Part shown: one piece after another, positions 16,972 to 25,347 of the stretch
How the letters are laid out: every line of letters starts with the position of its first letter
How positions within the stretch are numbered: position 1 is the first letter of the stretch
Origin: UBA7672 sp044224605
GTDB taxonomy: Bacteria > Pseudomonadota > Alphaproteobacteria > Caulobacterales > Hyphomonadaceae
Assembly: GCA_044224605.1 (NCBI GenBank)
Contig: JBGAKC010000008.1
Location: forward strand, 62,001 to 126,000
Length of the DNA: 64,000 nt
Direction: 5' to 3'
The notes under the pieces: model-generated
The model's input: only the letters and a program-made list of their open reading frames with translations
Told to the model about the DNA's origin: nothing
Databases searched by the model: none
Position numbers and translations under genes: made by a program

Positions 16972-18258
16972 TCAGGTGCGTTTGAGCGCCCGCCAGGCGA
17001 TGTCACGGCGGCAGAAGCCGTCGGGCCAGTCGATCGTGTCGACGGCTTCGTAGGCGCGCTTGACGGCTTCCTGCAGCGTGGGAGCGGAGGCGGTGACGTT
17101 GAGGACCCGCCCGCCGTTGGCGATGAGGTCGTCGCCCTTTTTCGCGGTGCCGGCGTGAAAGACGGTGACGCCGGGGATCTTGTTGGCTTCGGGAAGATTG
17201 CGGATGACGCCGCCCTTCTTCGGCTCGCCGGGATAGCCGGCGCCGGCCATGACGACGGTGACGGCGGGGTCAGAGAAGCGCTCGAGGCGGGCGCAGTCGC
17301 CGAGGCCGCCGGTGGCGCAGGCGAGGAATTGCGGGAGCGGGTCGTCCTTGAGGCGGGTCATGATGACCTGGCATTCGGGGTCGCCGAAGCGGACATTGTA
17401 TTCGACGACGCGGGGCCCGTGTTTCGCGTCGATCATCAGGCCGACGAAAAGAACGCCGCGATAGGGTCGGCCATCCTTCTTCATGCCGAGGACGGTGGGC
17501 GTGACGATCTCGTCCATCACGCGCTGCTGCATGGCGGCGTCGAGGACGGGCGCGGGCGAGTAGGCGCCCATGCCGCCGGTATTGGGGCCGGTGTCGCCAT
17601 CGCCAACACGCTTGTGGTCCTGCGCGCCTGCGAGGGGCACGGCGGTCTCGCCATCACAGAGGGCGAAGAAGGAGGCTTCCTCGCCATGCATGAATTCCTC
17701 GATGACGAGGGAGGCGGAGGCCGCGCCGAACTTGCCGCCGAGCATGGCGCCGATCTCGGCTTCGGCTTCGGCCTTGGTGGTGGGAATGACGACGCCCTTG
17801 CCTGCTGCGAGGCCGTCGGCCTTCAGGACGTAGGGAGGGCCGTCGAAGGTATCAAGGTAGGCCTTGGCTTCGGCGGCCTGGGTCGCGTCGAAGCGGCGGT
17901 AGCGGGCGGTGGGGATCGCGTACTTCGCCATGAAGTCTTTCGAGAAACCCTTCGAGCCTTCGAGCATGGCGGCGCGGGCAGAAGGGCCGAAGACGGGAAT
18001 GTCGATCGCGCGGAGCTTGTCGGCGAGGCCCATCACGAGCGGGACTTCCGGGCCGACGATGACGAGATTGGGGCGTTCTATACGGGCAAGGTCGACCAGG
18101 CCCTCGATGTTGTCAGCGGCGACGGGGACGCACTCAGCCAGTTCGGCAATGCCGGGATTGCCTGGGGCGGCGATTATCTGCGTGACGCGGGGGCTCTTCT
18201 TCAGGCGCCAGGCCAGGGCGTGTTCGCGGCCTCCGGACCCGACTATGAGAATTTTCAT
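16972..18258 (-). CDS. purD: Phosphoribosylamine-glycine ligase (GAR synthetase)
   Basis: A 428-residue ATP-grasp enzyme for the second step of de novo purine synthesis. The start MKILIVGSGGREHALAWRL is the family signature. PSARAAMLEGSKGFSKDFM, the ATP-grasp VLKADGLAAGKGVV and the GDPECQVIM C-terminal block are all intact. The ATG at 18258 is chosen over one 9 codons upstream because the conserved beta-strand begins there. It stands alone with no other pur gene adjacent. Confidence 0.97.
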   Translation of the reverse strand: MKILIVGSGGREHALAWRLKKSPRVTQIIAAPGNPGIAELAECVPVAADNIEGLVDLARIERPNLVIVGPEVPLVMGLADKLRAIDIPVFGPSARAAMLEGSKGFSKDFMAKYAIPTARYRRFDATQAAEAKAYLDTFDGPPYVLKADGLAAGKGVVIPTTKAEAEAEIGAMLGGKFGAASASLVIEEFMHGEEASFFALCDGETAVPLAGAQDHKRVGDGDTGPNTGGMGAYSPAPVLDAAMQQRVMDEIVTPTVLGMKKDGRPYRGVLFVGLMIDAKHGPRVVEYNVRFGDPECQVIMTRLKDDPLPQFLACATGGLGDCARLERFSDPAVTVVMAGAGYPGEPKKGGVIRNLPEANKIPGVTVFHAGTAKKGDDLIANGGRVLNVTASAPTLQEAVKRAYEAVDTIDWPDGFCRRDIAWRALKRT

Positions 18259-18342
18259 GGAAATTTCCCGGCAGGCCTGATCCAAGGGTTATCGTGTCCG
18301 CCGCATTAGTACCGGCCGGACGGGTAAGACAAGGTTCCTGAA

Positions 18343-18771
18343 GTGACCGGGAATTCAGCGTTTTCGCGGGACAGCGATCTCACGGGCCTGTGGTCCGGCG
18401 AGTACTGGTACAATGCCGGCGGGCAGCCGACGCCATTTTCGGCGCACATTGTCGATTCCCTGGGCACGATTTCGGGCACCACGCTGGAGCCGAACACGTT
18501 CGCGCATCCGGGCCTGATCGAGCTTTCGGCGGACATCAACGGTTCGCGAGGCGAGCTGTCGGTGCGGTTCACGAAGCTCTATCAGGCAGCGCCGGGCGTT
18601 CATCGCGACCCGATCATCTATTCCGGCACGGTCGATGCGAATTTCACGATGATCGACGGCGAGTGGCGGCTGGCGAACGGGTTCTCGGGCCGGTTCGTGC
18701 TGGTGCGGGTGTCGCGTGGGACGAAGGCGGCGGAAGTGGAGCGCGAAGCGGCGCTGGAGGCCCGGCGCTAA
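18343..18771 (+). CDS. Conserved hypothetical protein
   Basis: A 142-residue protein with a GTG start and no signal peptide. The predicted content is largely beta-strand, with a lipocalin-like feel (GLWSGEYWYNAGG at 15-27, the DGEWRLANGFSGRFVLVR strand pair near the end). No family firmly recognised. It is divergent from purD with an 84-bp gap. Confidence 0.75.
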   Translation: MTGNSAFSRDSDLTGLWSGEYWYNAGGQPTPFSAHIVDSLGTISGTTLEPNTFAHPGLIELSADINGSRGELSVRFTKLYQAAPGVHRDPIIYSGTVDANFTMIDGEWRLANGFSGRFVLVRVSRGTKAAEVEREAALEARR

Positions 18772-18872
18772 ACCCACGGCAGCCGGATTCTGCGTGCTGA
18801 CTGCACGCTGGACATTGAACCGTGCAGCGACGTACGCCTAAAATGCGTGACGGACATTCCGGGGAGGCTTCA

Positions 18873-19346
18873 ATGAAATTCGTCGCGCGTGCGGCCCTTG
18901 CCGCCAGCATGCTTGCCATGGTTCCGCTGAACGCGTGGGCTGATCCGCTGACCTATGCGCAGATGAAGACCATGATCGAGGGGATGGGATACACGCCCAA
19001 GGAGATCGGCCAGTCGTCGCCCAAGCTGGAGATCGCCCTCGTCACACCGCAGTTCAATGTTCCGGCCGGGATCGAGATCACGCCAAGCGGCCGTTTCATC
19101 TGGATCACGGCGAACCTTGGGGAGTCGAAGATTGATGGGGAAGGCGCGCTGCGGCTCCTCAAGCGCTCCAGCGAATGGCAGCCGACACAGTTCTGGATCA
19201 CGAAGGCCAACACGCTGACGGTCGGCATCGCGATCAACAATCTGGACGTCAACGCCGAGACGCTGAAGTTCGTGTTCGAAAAGCTCGGCGCTGACGTCGG
19301 CAAGTCGGCTGATATCTGGCAGGGTCCGGCGCAATCAGCGCAATAG
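18873..19346 (+). CDS. Secreted protein, possible YbjN-like fold
   Basis: A 157-residue protein with a signal peptide (MKFVARAALAASMLAM..., cleavage after Ala-Trp-Ala). The mature part alternates helix and strand (LTYAQMKTMIEGMGY, GRFIWITANL, LLKRSSEWQPTQFWI, AETLKFVFEKL), recalling YbjN/CesT-type chaperone folds; this is an impression only. The ATG at 18873 is supported by GGGGAGG just upstream. The stop runs directly into a class A repeat. Confidence 0.72.
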   Translation: MKFVARAALAASMLAMVPLNAWADPLTYAQMKTMIEGMGYTPKEIGQSSPKLEIALVTPQFNVPAGIEITPSGRFIWITANLGESKIDGEGALRLLKRSSEWQPTQFWITKANTLTVGIAINNLDVNAETLKFVFEKLGADVGKSADIWQGPAQSAQ

Positions 19347-19360
19347 GCGTTTGTGAGCAC

Positions 19361-19411
19361 GCCCTCCTGGTTCGACGGGCACAGCCTTTGGCTGCTGTTC
19401 GCGATGAGGCC
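19361..19411. repeat. Dispersed palindromic repeat (class A)
   Basis: A 51-bp unit starting GCCCTCCTGGTTCGACGGGC with a degraded right end (GCGATGAGGCC). Better preserved relatives lie at 22626, 50401, 57392 and 57461. It lies between the secreted protein and xseA. Confidence 0.65.
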
Positions 19412-19462
19412 GTAGGCTCTGGTCTTGCGGTTCCCGGGCGGGACCGGGCTATAGTCCCGGCC

Positions 19463-21041
19463 ATGGATGAGTTCATCGAATCGCAGAACCCGCCGCCGCA
19501 TGGCGACAACATGCCGGAGCTCACGGTCTCCGAGCTGGCGAATGCGCTCAAGAAGACCGTGGAAGAGAACTATTCCTTCGTGCGCGTTCGCGGGGAACTG
19601 GGTCTCCGAGCTGGCGAATGCGCTCAAGAAGACCGTGGAAGAGAACTATTCCTTCGTGCGCGTGCGCGGAGAGCTCGGGCGGGTGGTGCTGGCGAAGTCG
19701 GGGCACCTCTATTTCGACATCAAGGACGAGAGCGCGACGCTCAACACCATCATGTGGAAGGGCAACGCTTCGCGCCTGCCGTTCAAGCCCGAGGAGGGGC
19801 TGGAGGTGGTGGCCGAGGGGCGGCTATCGACCTATCCGGGCCGGTCCAACTACCAGATGATCGCGGACAAGCTGCGCCCGGCGGGCGTCGGCGCGCTGAT
19901 GCAGCTGCTGGAAGAGCGGAAGAAGAAGCTGACGGCCGAAGGGCTGTTCGCGGCCGAGCGGAAGAAGCCGATTCCGTTCCTGCCGGCGGTGATCGGCGTG
20001 GTGACGAGGCCGACGGGCGCGGTGATCCGCGATATCCTCCATCGCGTGCGCGATCGCTTTCCGGTGCGCGTGATCATCTGGCCGGCGCTGGTGCAGGGCG
20101 AGAAGGCGGCGACGGAAGTCGAGGCGGGGATACGCGGGTTCAATGCGCTGAAGGCTGGCGGCGCGATACCGCGGCCGGACGTGATCATCGTGGCGCGGGG
20201 CGGCGGGTCGATCGAGGACCTGTGGCCGTTCAACGAGGAGCGCGTGGTGCGCGCGGCGGCAGATAGCGAGATCCCGCTGATCTCTGCGGTGGGGCACGAG
20301 ACGGATACGACGCTGATCGATTTTGCCTCGGACCGGCGGGCGCCGACGCCGACGGGGGCGGCGGAGATGGCGCTGCCGGTTCGGAGCGAATTGATTGCGC
20401 AGGTGCAGACGCTGGGCGGGCGGCTGACGCGGCGGCTGACGGGCACGGTGGAGAAGCGGAAGCTGGAGTTGAGGTCGGCTGCGGGGCGGATGCCGAAGCT
20501 GGATACGTTGCTGCAGGGGCCGCGACAGAGGCTGGACATGGCGTCGCAGCGATTTGGCGGGTCGCTGTCACGGATGGTGGCGCGCAAGCGCGGGCGGTTC
20601 GACCAGGCGAGCGGTGGACTGAGGCCGGCGGCGTTGCGGCGGGAGATCGTGACAAAGCGCGGCGAGGTGCAGCGGTTAGCGGGGCAGTTGCGGCCGGCGA
20701 TGGGGCGGCGACTGAGGCGGTTGAGCGATGCGCTGCGTGAGCAGACGCGCGTGCTGGACTCGGTGTCGTATGAGCGTGTGCTGGCGCGCGGGTTCTCGCT
20801 TGTGACACGGGCGGGTGGCGGACTGGTGCGATCGGCCGCGAGTGTCGCAAATGGCGATGCACTGCGGCTGCGGTTTGCGGATGGTGAGGTGGGCGTGACG
20901 GCTGGAGCTGGACTTCCGTCGTCGCCGCCTGGCGGCGACGCTGCCGGGCGGGAGCCCGGCGGTCCGGTTACGGCGCCGGAGAAGGAGCGGCCGCGCATTC
21001 GGCGGCGGTCGCGTGACAGCGATCAGGGCGACCTTTTCTGA
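19463..21041 (+). pseudogene. xseA: Exodeoxyribonuclease VII large subunit, frame broken by a 76-bp tandem duplication
   Basis: XseA is the large subunit of the nuclease that degrades single-stranded DNA. From ATG 19463 the frame reads MDEFIESQ...MPELTVSELANALKK into the OB-fold, then hits a 76-bp direct repeat (19525-19600 and 19601-19676) that shifts it by one base. The second copy re-enters the same protein and runs without stops to 21041: OB-fold, PGRSNYQMIAD, VTRPTGAVIRDI, RGGGSIEDLWPFN, SAVGHETDTTLIDFA and a long coiled-coil C-terminus. Removing one copy restores a normal 500-residue XseA. Either a real duplication or, quite possibly, an assembly error. An intact frame starting at 19467 exists but its first about 45 residues would be out of frame. 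Confidence 0.88.
19525..19676 (+). repeat. 76-bp tandem duplication inside xseA
   Basis: Two adjacent 76-bp copies (19525-19600, 19601-19676). The first 60 or so bases are identical; four mismatches cluster in the last 16 bases, all at third codon positions and all synonymous (Val-Arg-Gly-Glu-Leu in both). Because 76 is not a multiple of three it shifts the reading frame. Confidence 0.95.
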
Positions 21042-21051
21042 GGGGCTATTC

Positions 21052-22614
21052 ATGCGGTCTTTGATTGCATCGCTGGCGTTGCTGGCGGGATCTTGCGCAA
21101 GCGTGCAGACGCCGCCTGCGGGGACGGGCGCCGACACCGTGGCGTGGTGGAACATCACCGGCGTGCTGTCGGGCGACGACATGGAGGGGCGCGATACAGG
21201 TTCGGCCGGCTATCATCGCGCGGCAGCTCTGGTGCAGGGCTGGTTCGAGAAGGCGGGGCTGAAGCCTGCGGGCGAAAATGGCGGCTGGCGGCAGACCATT
21301 CCGCTGCAGGAAGTCCGGGTGGAGAAGGACGGGACAAGCTTCAAGATCGTGAGGGAGTCTTATGACAAGCTGCCTGACGGCGGCGTAAGCATGGGCCAGG
21401 CGAACACCAAGCTGGATTTCCTGCACAGCGTCACCGTGCGGCCGACTGTTTCGCTGCCTGCGAAGATCAGCGCGCCGCTGACGTTCCGAGGATACTGTTC
21501 GGCCGGGGACATGGGCGATGTGACCGGCAAGGTCGTTGTCTGTTTCGGGGCTCGGCGCGCAGGAATGACGACGGCCGGGCAGCGATTGGAAGCTGCTGCA
21601 AGGGCGGGGGCGATCGGCATCATTAATGTCGATGATCCGGGTTTCACGATCGAACCGTCGCGGTGGCCGGAGGCGTATGCGCGGTCGATCTCATTCCGGG
21701 ATGCCGCGCCGCCGGTATATCCATCCATGGTGGTGATGCGATTGAGCGCGGATGCGCTGGACGCCATCGTTGGCGATGAGCAAGCTGCGGAAATTCTCAA
21801 GGCGGGGGCGGCGTCACAGCCATTACCTTCGTTTGATGTTCCGGCGGTCATCAATGCGAGCTTCAGGCTGTCTCAACGGGAATTGCAGTCGGACAATGTG
21901 CTGGCGTTGCTGCCCGGAACGGATCCCAAGCTGAAGGACGAGATCGTGCTCGTGTCGGCGCATCTCGACGGCTACGGGTATGGCGAGCCGGTAAATGGCG
22001 ATGCGCTCTACAATGGCGCGTTCGACGATGCAGCCTATGTGGCGACACTGGTGCGGCTGGCGGAGGGGCAAGCGGGCACGGGGTTCAAGCGCAGCGTGCT
22101 GTTCGCTGTCTATACGGGCGAGGAAAAAGGGTTGCTGGGGTCGAACTGGTTTTCGACGCACCTGACCGTGCCGAAGGAGAAGCTGGCGGCGGTGATCAAT
22201 CTCGACCAGCTGCGCCCGCTGTTTCCGCTGAAGATCATGACGATGCATGCGATCGCCGACACGACGCTGGCGACGAATGTAAAGCGCGTCGCGGCGGGGA
22301 TGGGGATCGAGATCCGGCCGGACCTGGAGCCGGAGCGCAACCTCAACCAGCGGACGGATCACTTCCCCTTCCTGCGCATGGGCGTGCCGGCGACGAACTT
22401 CGTGTTCGGCTTCGATCCGGGAACGGAAGCGGAGCGCCGTTACCGCGAGTGGTATCAGGTGCGCTATCACCGGCCGCAGGACGACATGGGCCAGCCGCTC
22501 GACTGGGGCGCGGCGCGGGACATGAACACGTTCTTCTACCGGCTGGTCGATGACGTGGCGAACGACGATGTTCGGCCGAGCTTCGTGCCAGGGAGCCAGT
22601 GGGCGCCGAAATAG
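21052..22614 (+). CDS. M28-family metallopeptidase, lipoprotein
   Basis: A 520-residue zinc peptidase with a lipobox (LLAGSC, Cys15), so probably anchored in the outer membrane. A PA-like insert lies in the first half (TGKVVVCFGARRAG). The M28 core has metal ligands in SAHLDGYG, NGAFDDAA, TGEEKGLLGS and VINLDQL. GAGGGG precedes the ATG at 21052. The second M28 peptidase of the window; less like GCPII than the one at 13323 and closer to the aminopeptidase Y/Ap1 type. It starts 10 bp after xseA. Confidence 0.9.
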   Translation: MRSLIASLALLAGSCASVQTPPAGTGADTVAWWNITGVLSGDDMEGRDTGSAGYHRAAALVQGWFEKAGLKPAGENGGWRQTIPLQEVRVEKDGTSFKIVRESYDKLPDGGVSMGQANTKLDFLHSVTVRPTVSLPAKISAPLTFRGYCSAGDMGDVTGKVVVCFGARRAGMTTAGQRLEAAARAGAIGIINVDDPGFTIEPSRWPEAYARSISFRDAAPPVYPSMVVMRLSADALDAIVGDEQAAEILKAGAASQPLPSFDVPAVINASFRLSQRELQSDNVLALLPGTDPKLKDEIVLVSAHLDGYGYGEPVNGDALYNGAFDDAAYVATLVRLAEGQAGTGFKRSVLFAVYTGEEKGLLGSNWFSTHLTVPKEKLAAVINLDQLRPLFPLKIMTMHAIADTTLATNVKRVAAGMGIEIRPDLEPERNLNQRTDHFPFLRMGVPATNFVFGFDPGTEAERRYREWYQVRYHRPQDDMGQPLDWGAARDMNTFFYRLVDDVANDDVRPSFVPGSQWAPK

Positions 22615-22625
22615 CCGGGGCTTAC

Positions 22626-22676
22626 GCGCTCGTGGTTCGACGGACGGCCCTTCGCGGGCCTGCTCACCATGAGCGC
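22626..22676. repeat. Dispersed palindromic repeat (class A)
   Basis: A 51-bp element with GCGCTC/GAGCGC termini, a CGTGGTTCGACGG left arm, a central GGCCC..GGGCC hairpin and a CTGCTCACCATGAG right arm. It sits 22 bp from a class B element with the same terminal hexamers. Confidence 0.85.
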
Positions 22677-22697
22677 TAGACTACTGGTCGCCTTGTA

Positions 22698-22746
22698 GCG
22701 CTCATCCTGAGCAGCCGCGAAGCGGCGTCCGTCGAAGGACGAGCGC
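22698..22746. repeat. Dispersed palindromic repeat (class B)
   Basis: A 49-bp element, GCGCTCATCC to ACGAGCGC, with central GCCGCGAAGCGGC. It is homologous to 15678-15724. Ends are exchanged as complementary pairs relative to that copy, so the hairpin is preserved. Confidence 0.85.
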
Positions 22747-22804
22747 GTGCTTCCCGACGGATCGGGTAGGGAAATTCACTCATGTCTCGAATAATGTGAA
22801 ATCC

Positions 22805-23425
22805 ATGACACGGGGCCGGCCGCCGCATGATGATGTGCTGACGCCTGCCGAATGGCGGGTGGTCGAGGCGGTTCGTCATGGCATGACCAATCCGGATATC
22901 GCGCGGCGGCAGGGCGTGAGCCTGGACGCGGTGAAGTATCACGTCGCGAATGCGTTGCAGAAGCTGGGCTTCTCGAGCCGAGCTGAGCTGCGGCTGTGGG
23001 ATGGCGTGCGGCGCGACAGCAATCTGGCGAAGATGGAGGTTTCCATGGAAGCGCAGTTGACGATTGGTGCGATCGGTCAGATCGCACGAAGTGTGAGCAA
23101 TGTGGAGGCGGCGCGGCGCTGGTATGGCGAGACGCTGGGGCTCACGCATCTCTATTCGTTCGGGAACCTGGCGTTCTTCGACTGCGGCGGGGTGAGGCTG
23201 TTCCTGTCGGAGGGCGATGGCGGGCCTGCGGAGTCGATCCTCTACTTCCGTGTGCCGGATATCCGGTCAGCGCATGCGCAGCTGTCGGCGAAGGGGGTTG
23301 AGTTCAGCCATGCGCCGCACATGATCCATCGCCACGAGGACAGGACGGAAGAATGGATGGCGTTCTTCAAGGATAATGAAGGCCGCCCGCTCGCCATCAT
23401 GGCGCAGGCGCGCGGAGCGACCTGA
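22805..23425 (+). CDS. LuxR-type HTH fused to a glyoxalase/VOC domain
   Basis: A 206-residue two-domain protein. Residues 12-62 form a LuxR/GerE helix-turn-helix (LTPAEWRVVEAVRHGMTNPD, SLDAVKYHVANALQKLGFSS). After a short linker, residues 88-200 form a VOC/glyoxalase-bleomycin-resistance fold (IGQIARSVSNVEAARRWYGE, ILYFRVPDI, HRHEDRTEEWMAFFKDNEG). It is probably a transcription factor with a VOC ligand-sensing domain, or an enzyme tethered to DNA. A GGAGG lies 5 bp before an in-frame ATG at 23045, at the domain boundary, so a free VOC protein may also be made. The upstream start is uncertain (GTG 22796 is also possible). Confidence 0.87.
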   Translation: MTRGRPPHDDVLTPAEWRVVEAVRHGMTNPDIARRQGVSLDAVKYHVANALQKLGFSSRAELRLWDGVRRDSNLAKMEVSMEAQLTIGAIGQIARSVSNVEAARRWYGETLGLTHLYSFGNLAFFDCGGVRLFLSEGDGGPAESILYFRVPDIRSAHAQLSAKGVEFSHAPHMIHRHEDRTEEWMAFFKDNEGRPLAIMAQARGAT

Positions 23426-23428
23426 TCG

Positions 23429-23998
23429 TCAGTTCGCGGGCGCGGGCGTCATGCCGAGGAGGTCTTCCAGCGGCGTGGATTTGGCGTTGGCGGGTTTGTA
23501 ACCGTTGAGGTTGATGGCTTCGCCGGCCTTCACGGCGTCGGCATACGACATCTTCTTGTCCTTCACGAGATAGGCCGCCCACATGTGGCTGGCGCGCCAG
23601 CCGACGGTGCAGTGTAACAAGACCTTGCCTTTCGAGCCGTCGATGGCGGCGGCAACCTTGTCGACGGCTTCGGGCGTGTACGGCGTGTCGGGACCGCCAA
23701 GGGGCACGTGGACATAGGTGAGGCCGAGTTCTTTCGCGAGGGCGGCTTCGTCGAACGGAACGGCCTTGCGGTTGTCCATCTCCTGCTGCGTGCGGAGGGT
23801 GATGACGGTGGTGAAGCCCTTGGCGGCGAGATCGCGGAGAGCCGCTTCGGTCGGCTGGCCGGCGACGTAGACATTGCCGGTGTCGGCGATGACGCCCTGG
23901 AAGCCGGGCGTGTCGAGCTTCTGCGGGAAGCTGGCGGATGTCTGGGCGTAGGCCGACGCGCTGAACAGCAGGGCGGCGGCGATGAGGGCGATACGCAT
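23429..23998 (-). CDS. Secreted DUF442/BLH-type phosphatase-like protein
   Basis: A 189-residue protein with a signal peptide (MRIALIAAALLFSASAYAQ). The body resembles tyrosine/dual-specificity phosphatases of the DUF442 type: VYVAGQPTEAALRDLAAKGF near the N-terminus and a P-loop-like LLHCTVGWRASHMWAAYL with Cys-x4-Arg spacing, one residue shorter than the classical Cys-x5-Arg. Periplasmic location is inferred. GGAGGA precedes the ATG. Convergent with the HTH-VOC gene, 3 bp apart. Confidence 0.8.
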   Translation of the reverse strand: MRIALIAAALLFSASAYAQTSASFPQKLDTPGFQGVIADTGNVYVAGQPTEAALRDLAAKGFTTVITLRTQQEMDNRKAVPFDEAALAKELGLTYVHVPLGGPDTPYTPEAVDKVAAAIDGSKGKVLLHCTVGWRASHMWAAYLVKDKKMSYADAVKAGEAINLNGYKPANAKSTPLEDLLGMTPAPAN

Positions 23999-24072
23999 GG
24001 GGATCCTCCGGTGGCACGCGGAGTGGGCACGAGCGCGCCGGGCTTGGCAATGGGGTTGAAGCGGTTGTGAGG

Positions 24073-24666
24073 TTAGGCCCGGCCGCCCGTGACCTGGAGC
24101 TTGTCGGGCGAGACGCCGATCCGCGTCAGGGCGCGGCTCCATTTGGTGTCGAGGGAGGGGTCGAACACCAAGGCTGTATCGGGTTCGCCGATGAGCCAGA
24201 CGTTTTCGGTCAATTCCATCTCGAGCTGGCCTGCGCCCCAGCCGGAATAGCCGAGGGCGAGGACGAAGCGCTCGGGCGGTGTGTCGGAGGTCATGGCGTG
24301 GAGGATGTCGCGCGTGGCGGTGAGGCAGACGCCTTCGCAGACGGGAAGCGTCGCGCCTTCGCTGTCATAGTCGTCCGAGTGGAGGACGAAGCCGCGTTCG
24401 CGGCTGACGGGGCCGCCGATGAGGATGTGGGCGTCCTCGGGCGCGCCTTCGCCGTCGACGCCGAGCTGGTCGAGCAGCTCGGGAAGGTTGTCTTCGTCAG
24501 ACGCCTTGTTGAGGACGATGCCCATCGCATGTTCCTCGTTGTGCGTGCACACGAGAATGACCGCCCGGCTGAAGCGGGGGTCTTCGATCGCAGGGGATGC
24601 GATCAGCAGCTTTCCGGCGAGCGAACCTTTCAAGCGTGGCGTCTCCGGGGCGGGTTGCGGCGGCAT
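24073..24666 (-). CDS. YqgE/AlgH family protein
   Basis: A 197-residue member of the UPF0301 (YqgE/AlgH) family, cytoplasmic and of uncertain function. Landmarks: LAGKLLIASPAIEDPRFSRA, VILVCTHNEEHAMGIVLNK, GGPVSRERGFVLHS and LALGYSGWGAGQLEMEL. Length is standard. It is upstream of the secreted phosphatase on the same strand and divergent from the peroxiredoxin. Confidence 0.94.
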   Translation of the reverse strand: MPPQPAPETPRLKGSLAGKLLIASPAIEDPRFSRAVILVCTHNEEHAMGIVLNKASDEDNLPELLDQLGVDGEGAPEDAHILIGGPVSRERGFVLHSDDYDSEGATLPVCEGVCLTATRDILHAMTSDTPPERFVLALGYSGWGAGQLEMELTENVWLIGEPDTALVFDPSLDTKWSRALTRIGVSPDKLQVTGGRA

Positions 24667-24812
24667 GCTGGGCCTTCACAACTGGCATGGCAAGCAGTGA
24701 ATGGACGGGCTGCATTTGAAAATAACGAGCCTTGCGAAGGGATTCGCCTTGGGCCCGGAATGAGATTAGATCGTAGCCAGCTCATTTTGCCCCGTTCGGA
24801 GGAGAGACTGTC

Positions 24813-25295
24813 ATGACGATCAAGGTAGGCGACAAGCTGCCCGAGGCGACCTTCAAGGTGATGAAGGACGGCAAGCCGGCGGACCTGACCGTCTCTGACC
24901 TGACCAAGGGGAAGAAGGTGGCGCTGTTCGCCGTGCCTGGCGCCTTCACGCCGACCTGCTCGGCGCGGCACCTGCCGGGCTATAAGGAGAAAGCGGCGGA
25001 ATTCCGCGCCAAGGGCGTCGATGCCATCGCCTGCGTGGCGGTGAACGACGTGTTCGTCATGAATGCCTGGGGCAAAGACCAGCAGGTGGGCGACGATGTG
25101 ATCATGCTGTCGGACGGCAACGGCGCCTTCGCCAAGGCTGTCGGTCTCGAGATGGACGGCTCGGGCTTCGGGATGGGCTCGCGCTCGCAGCGCTATTCCA
25201 TGATCGTCCAGGATGGCGTGGTGAAGCAGCTGAACGTGGAAGCGCCGGGTAAGTTCGAGGTCAGCTCGGCCGATTTCATGCTCGGGCAGCTCTAG
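24813..25295 (+). CDS. Peroxiredoxin, Prx5 (AhpE/Ahp1-like) type
   Basis: A 160-residue atypical peroxiredoxin reducing peroxides with thiol reductants. The peroxidatic Cys49 lies in VPGAFTPTCS, and the Prx5 signatures GKKVALFAVPGAF and MGSRSQRYSMIV are clear. No glutaredoxin domain is fused. A strong GGAGGAGA ribosome-binding site precedes the ATG. A hairpin separates it from the next, convergent gene. Confidence 0.95.
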   Translation: MTIKVGDKLPEATFKVMKDGKPADLTVSDLTKGKKVALFAVPGAFTPTCSARHLPGYKEKAAEFRAKGVDAIACVAVNDVFVMNAWGKDQQVGDDVIMLSDGNGAFAKAVGLEMDGSGFGMGSRSQRYSMIVQDGVVKQLNVEAPGKFEVSSADFMLGQL

Positions 25296-25303
25296 GTTCA
25301 CAG

Positions 25304-25331
25304 GCGGGCTGTCCGATCACGGATAGCCCGC
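25304..25331. terminator. Bidirectional hairpin between convergent genes
   Basis: A 12-bp stem with one G-T wobble (GCGGGCTGTCCG with CGGATAGCCCGC) and an ATCA loop lies between the stops of the peroxiredoxin and the convergent lipoprotein. It lacks a T-run, so it may act through pausing or Rho, or protect 3' ends. Confidence 0.65.
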
Positions 25332-25347
25332 ATTCGCCCGGTCAGGA

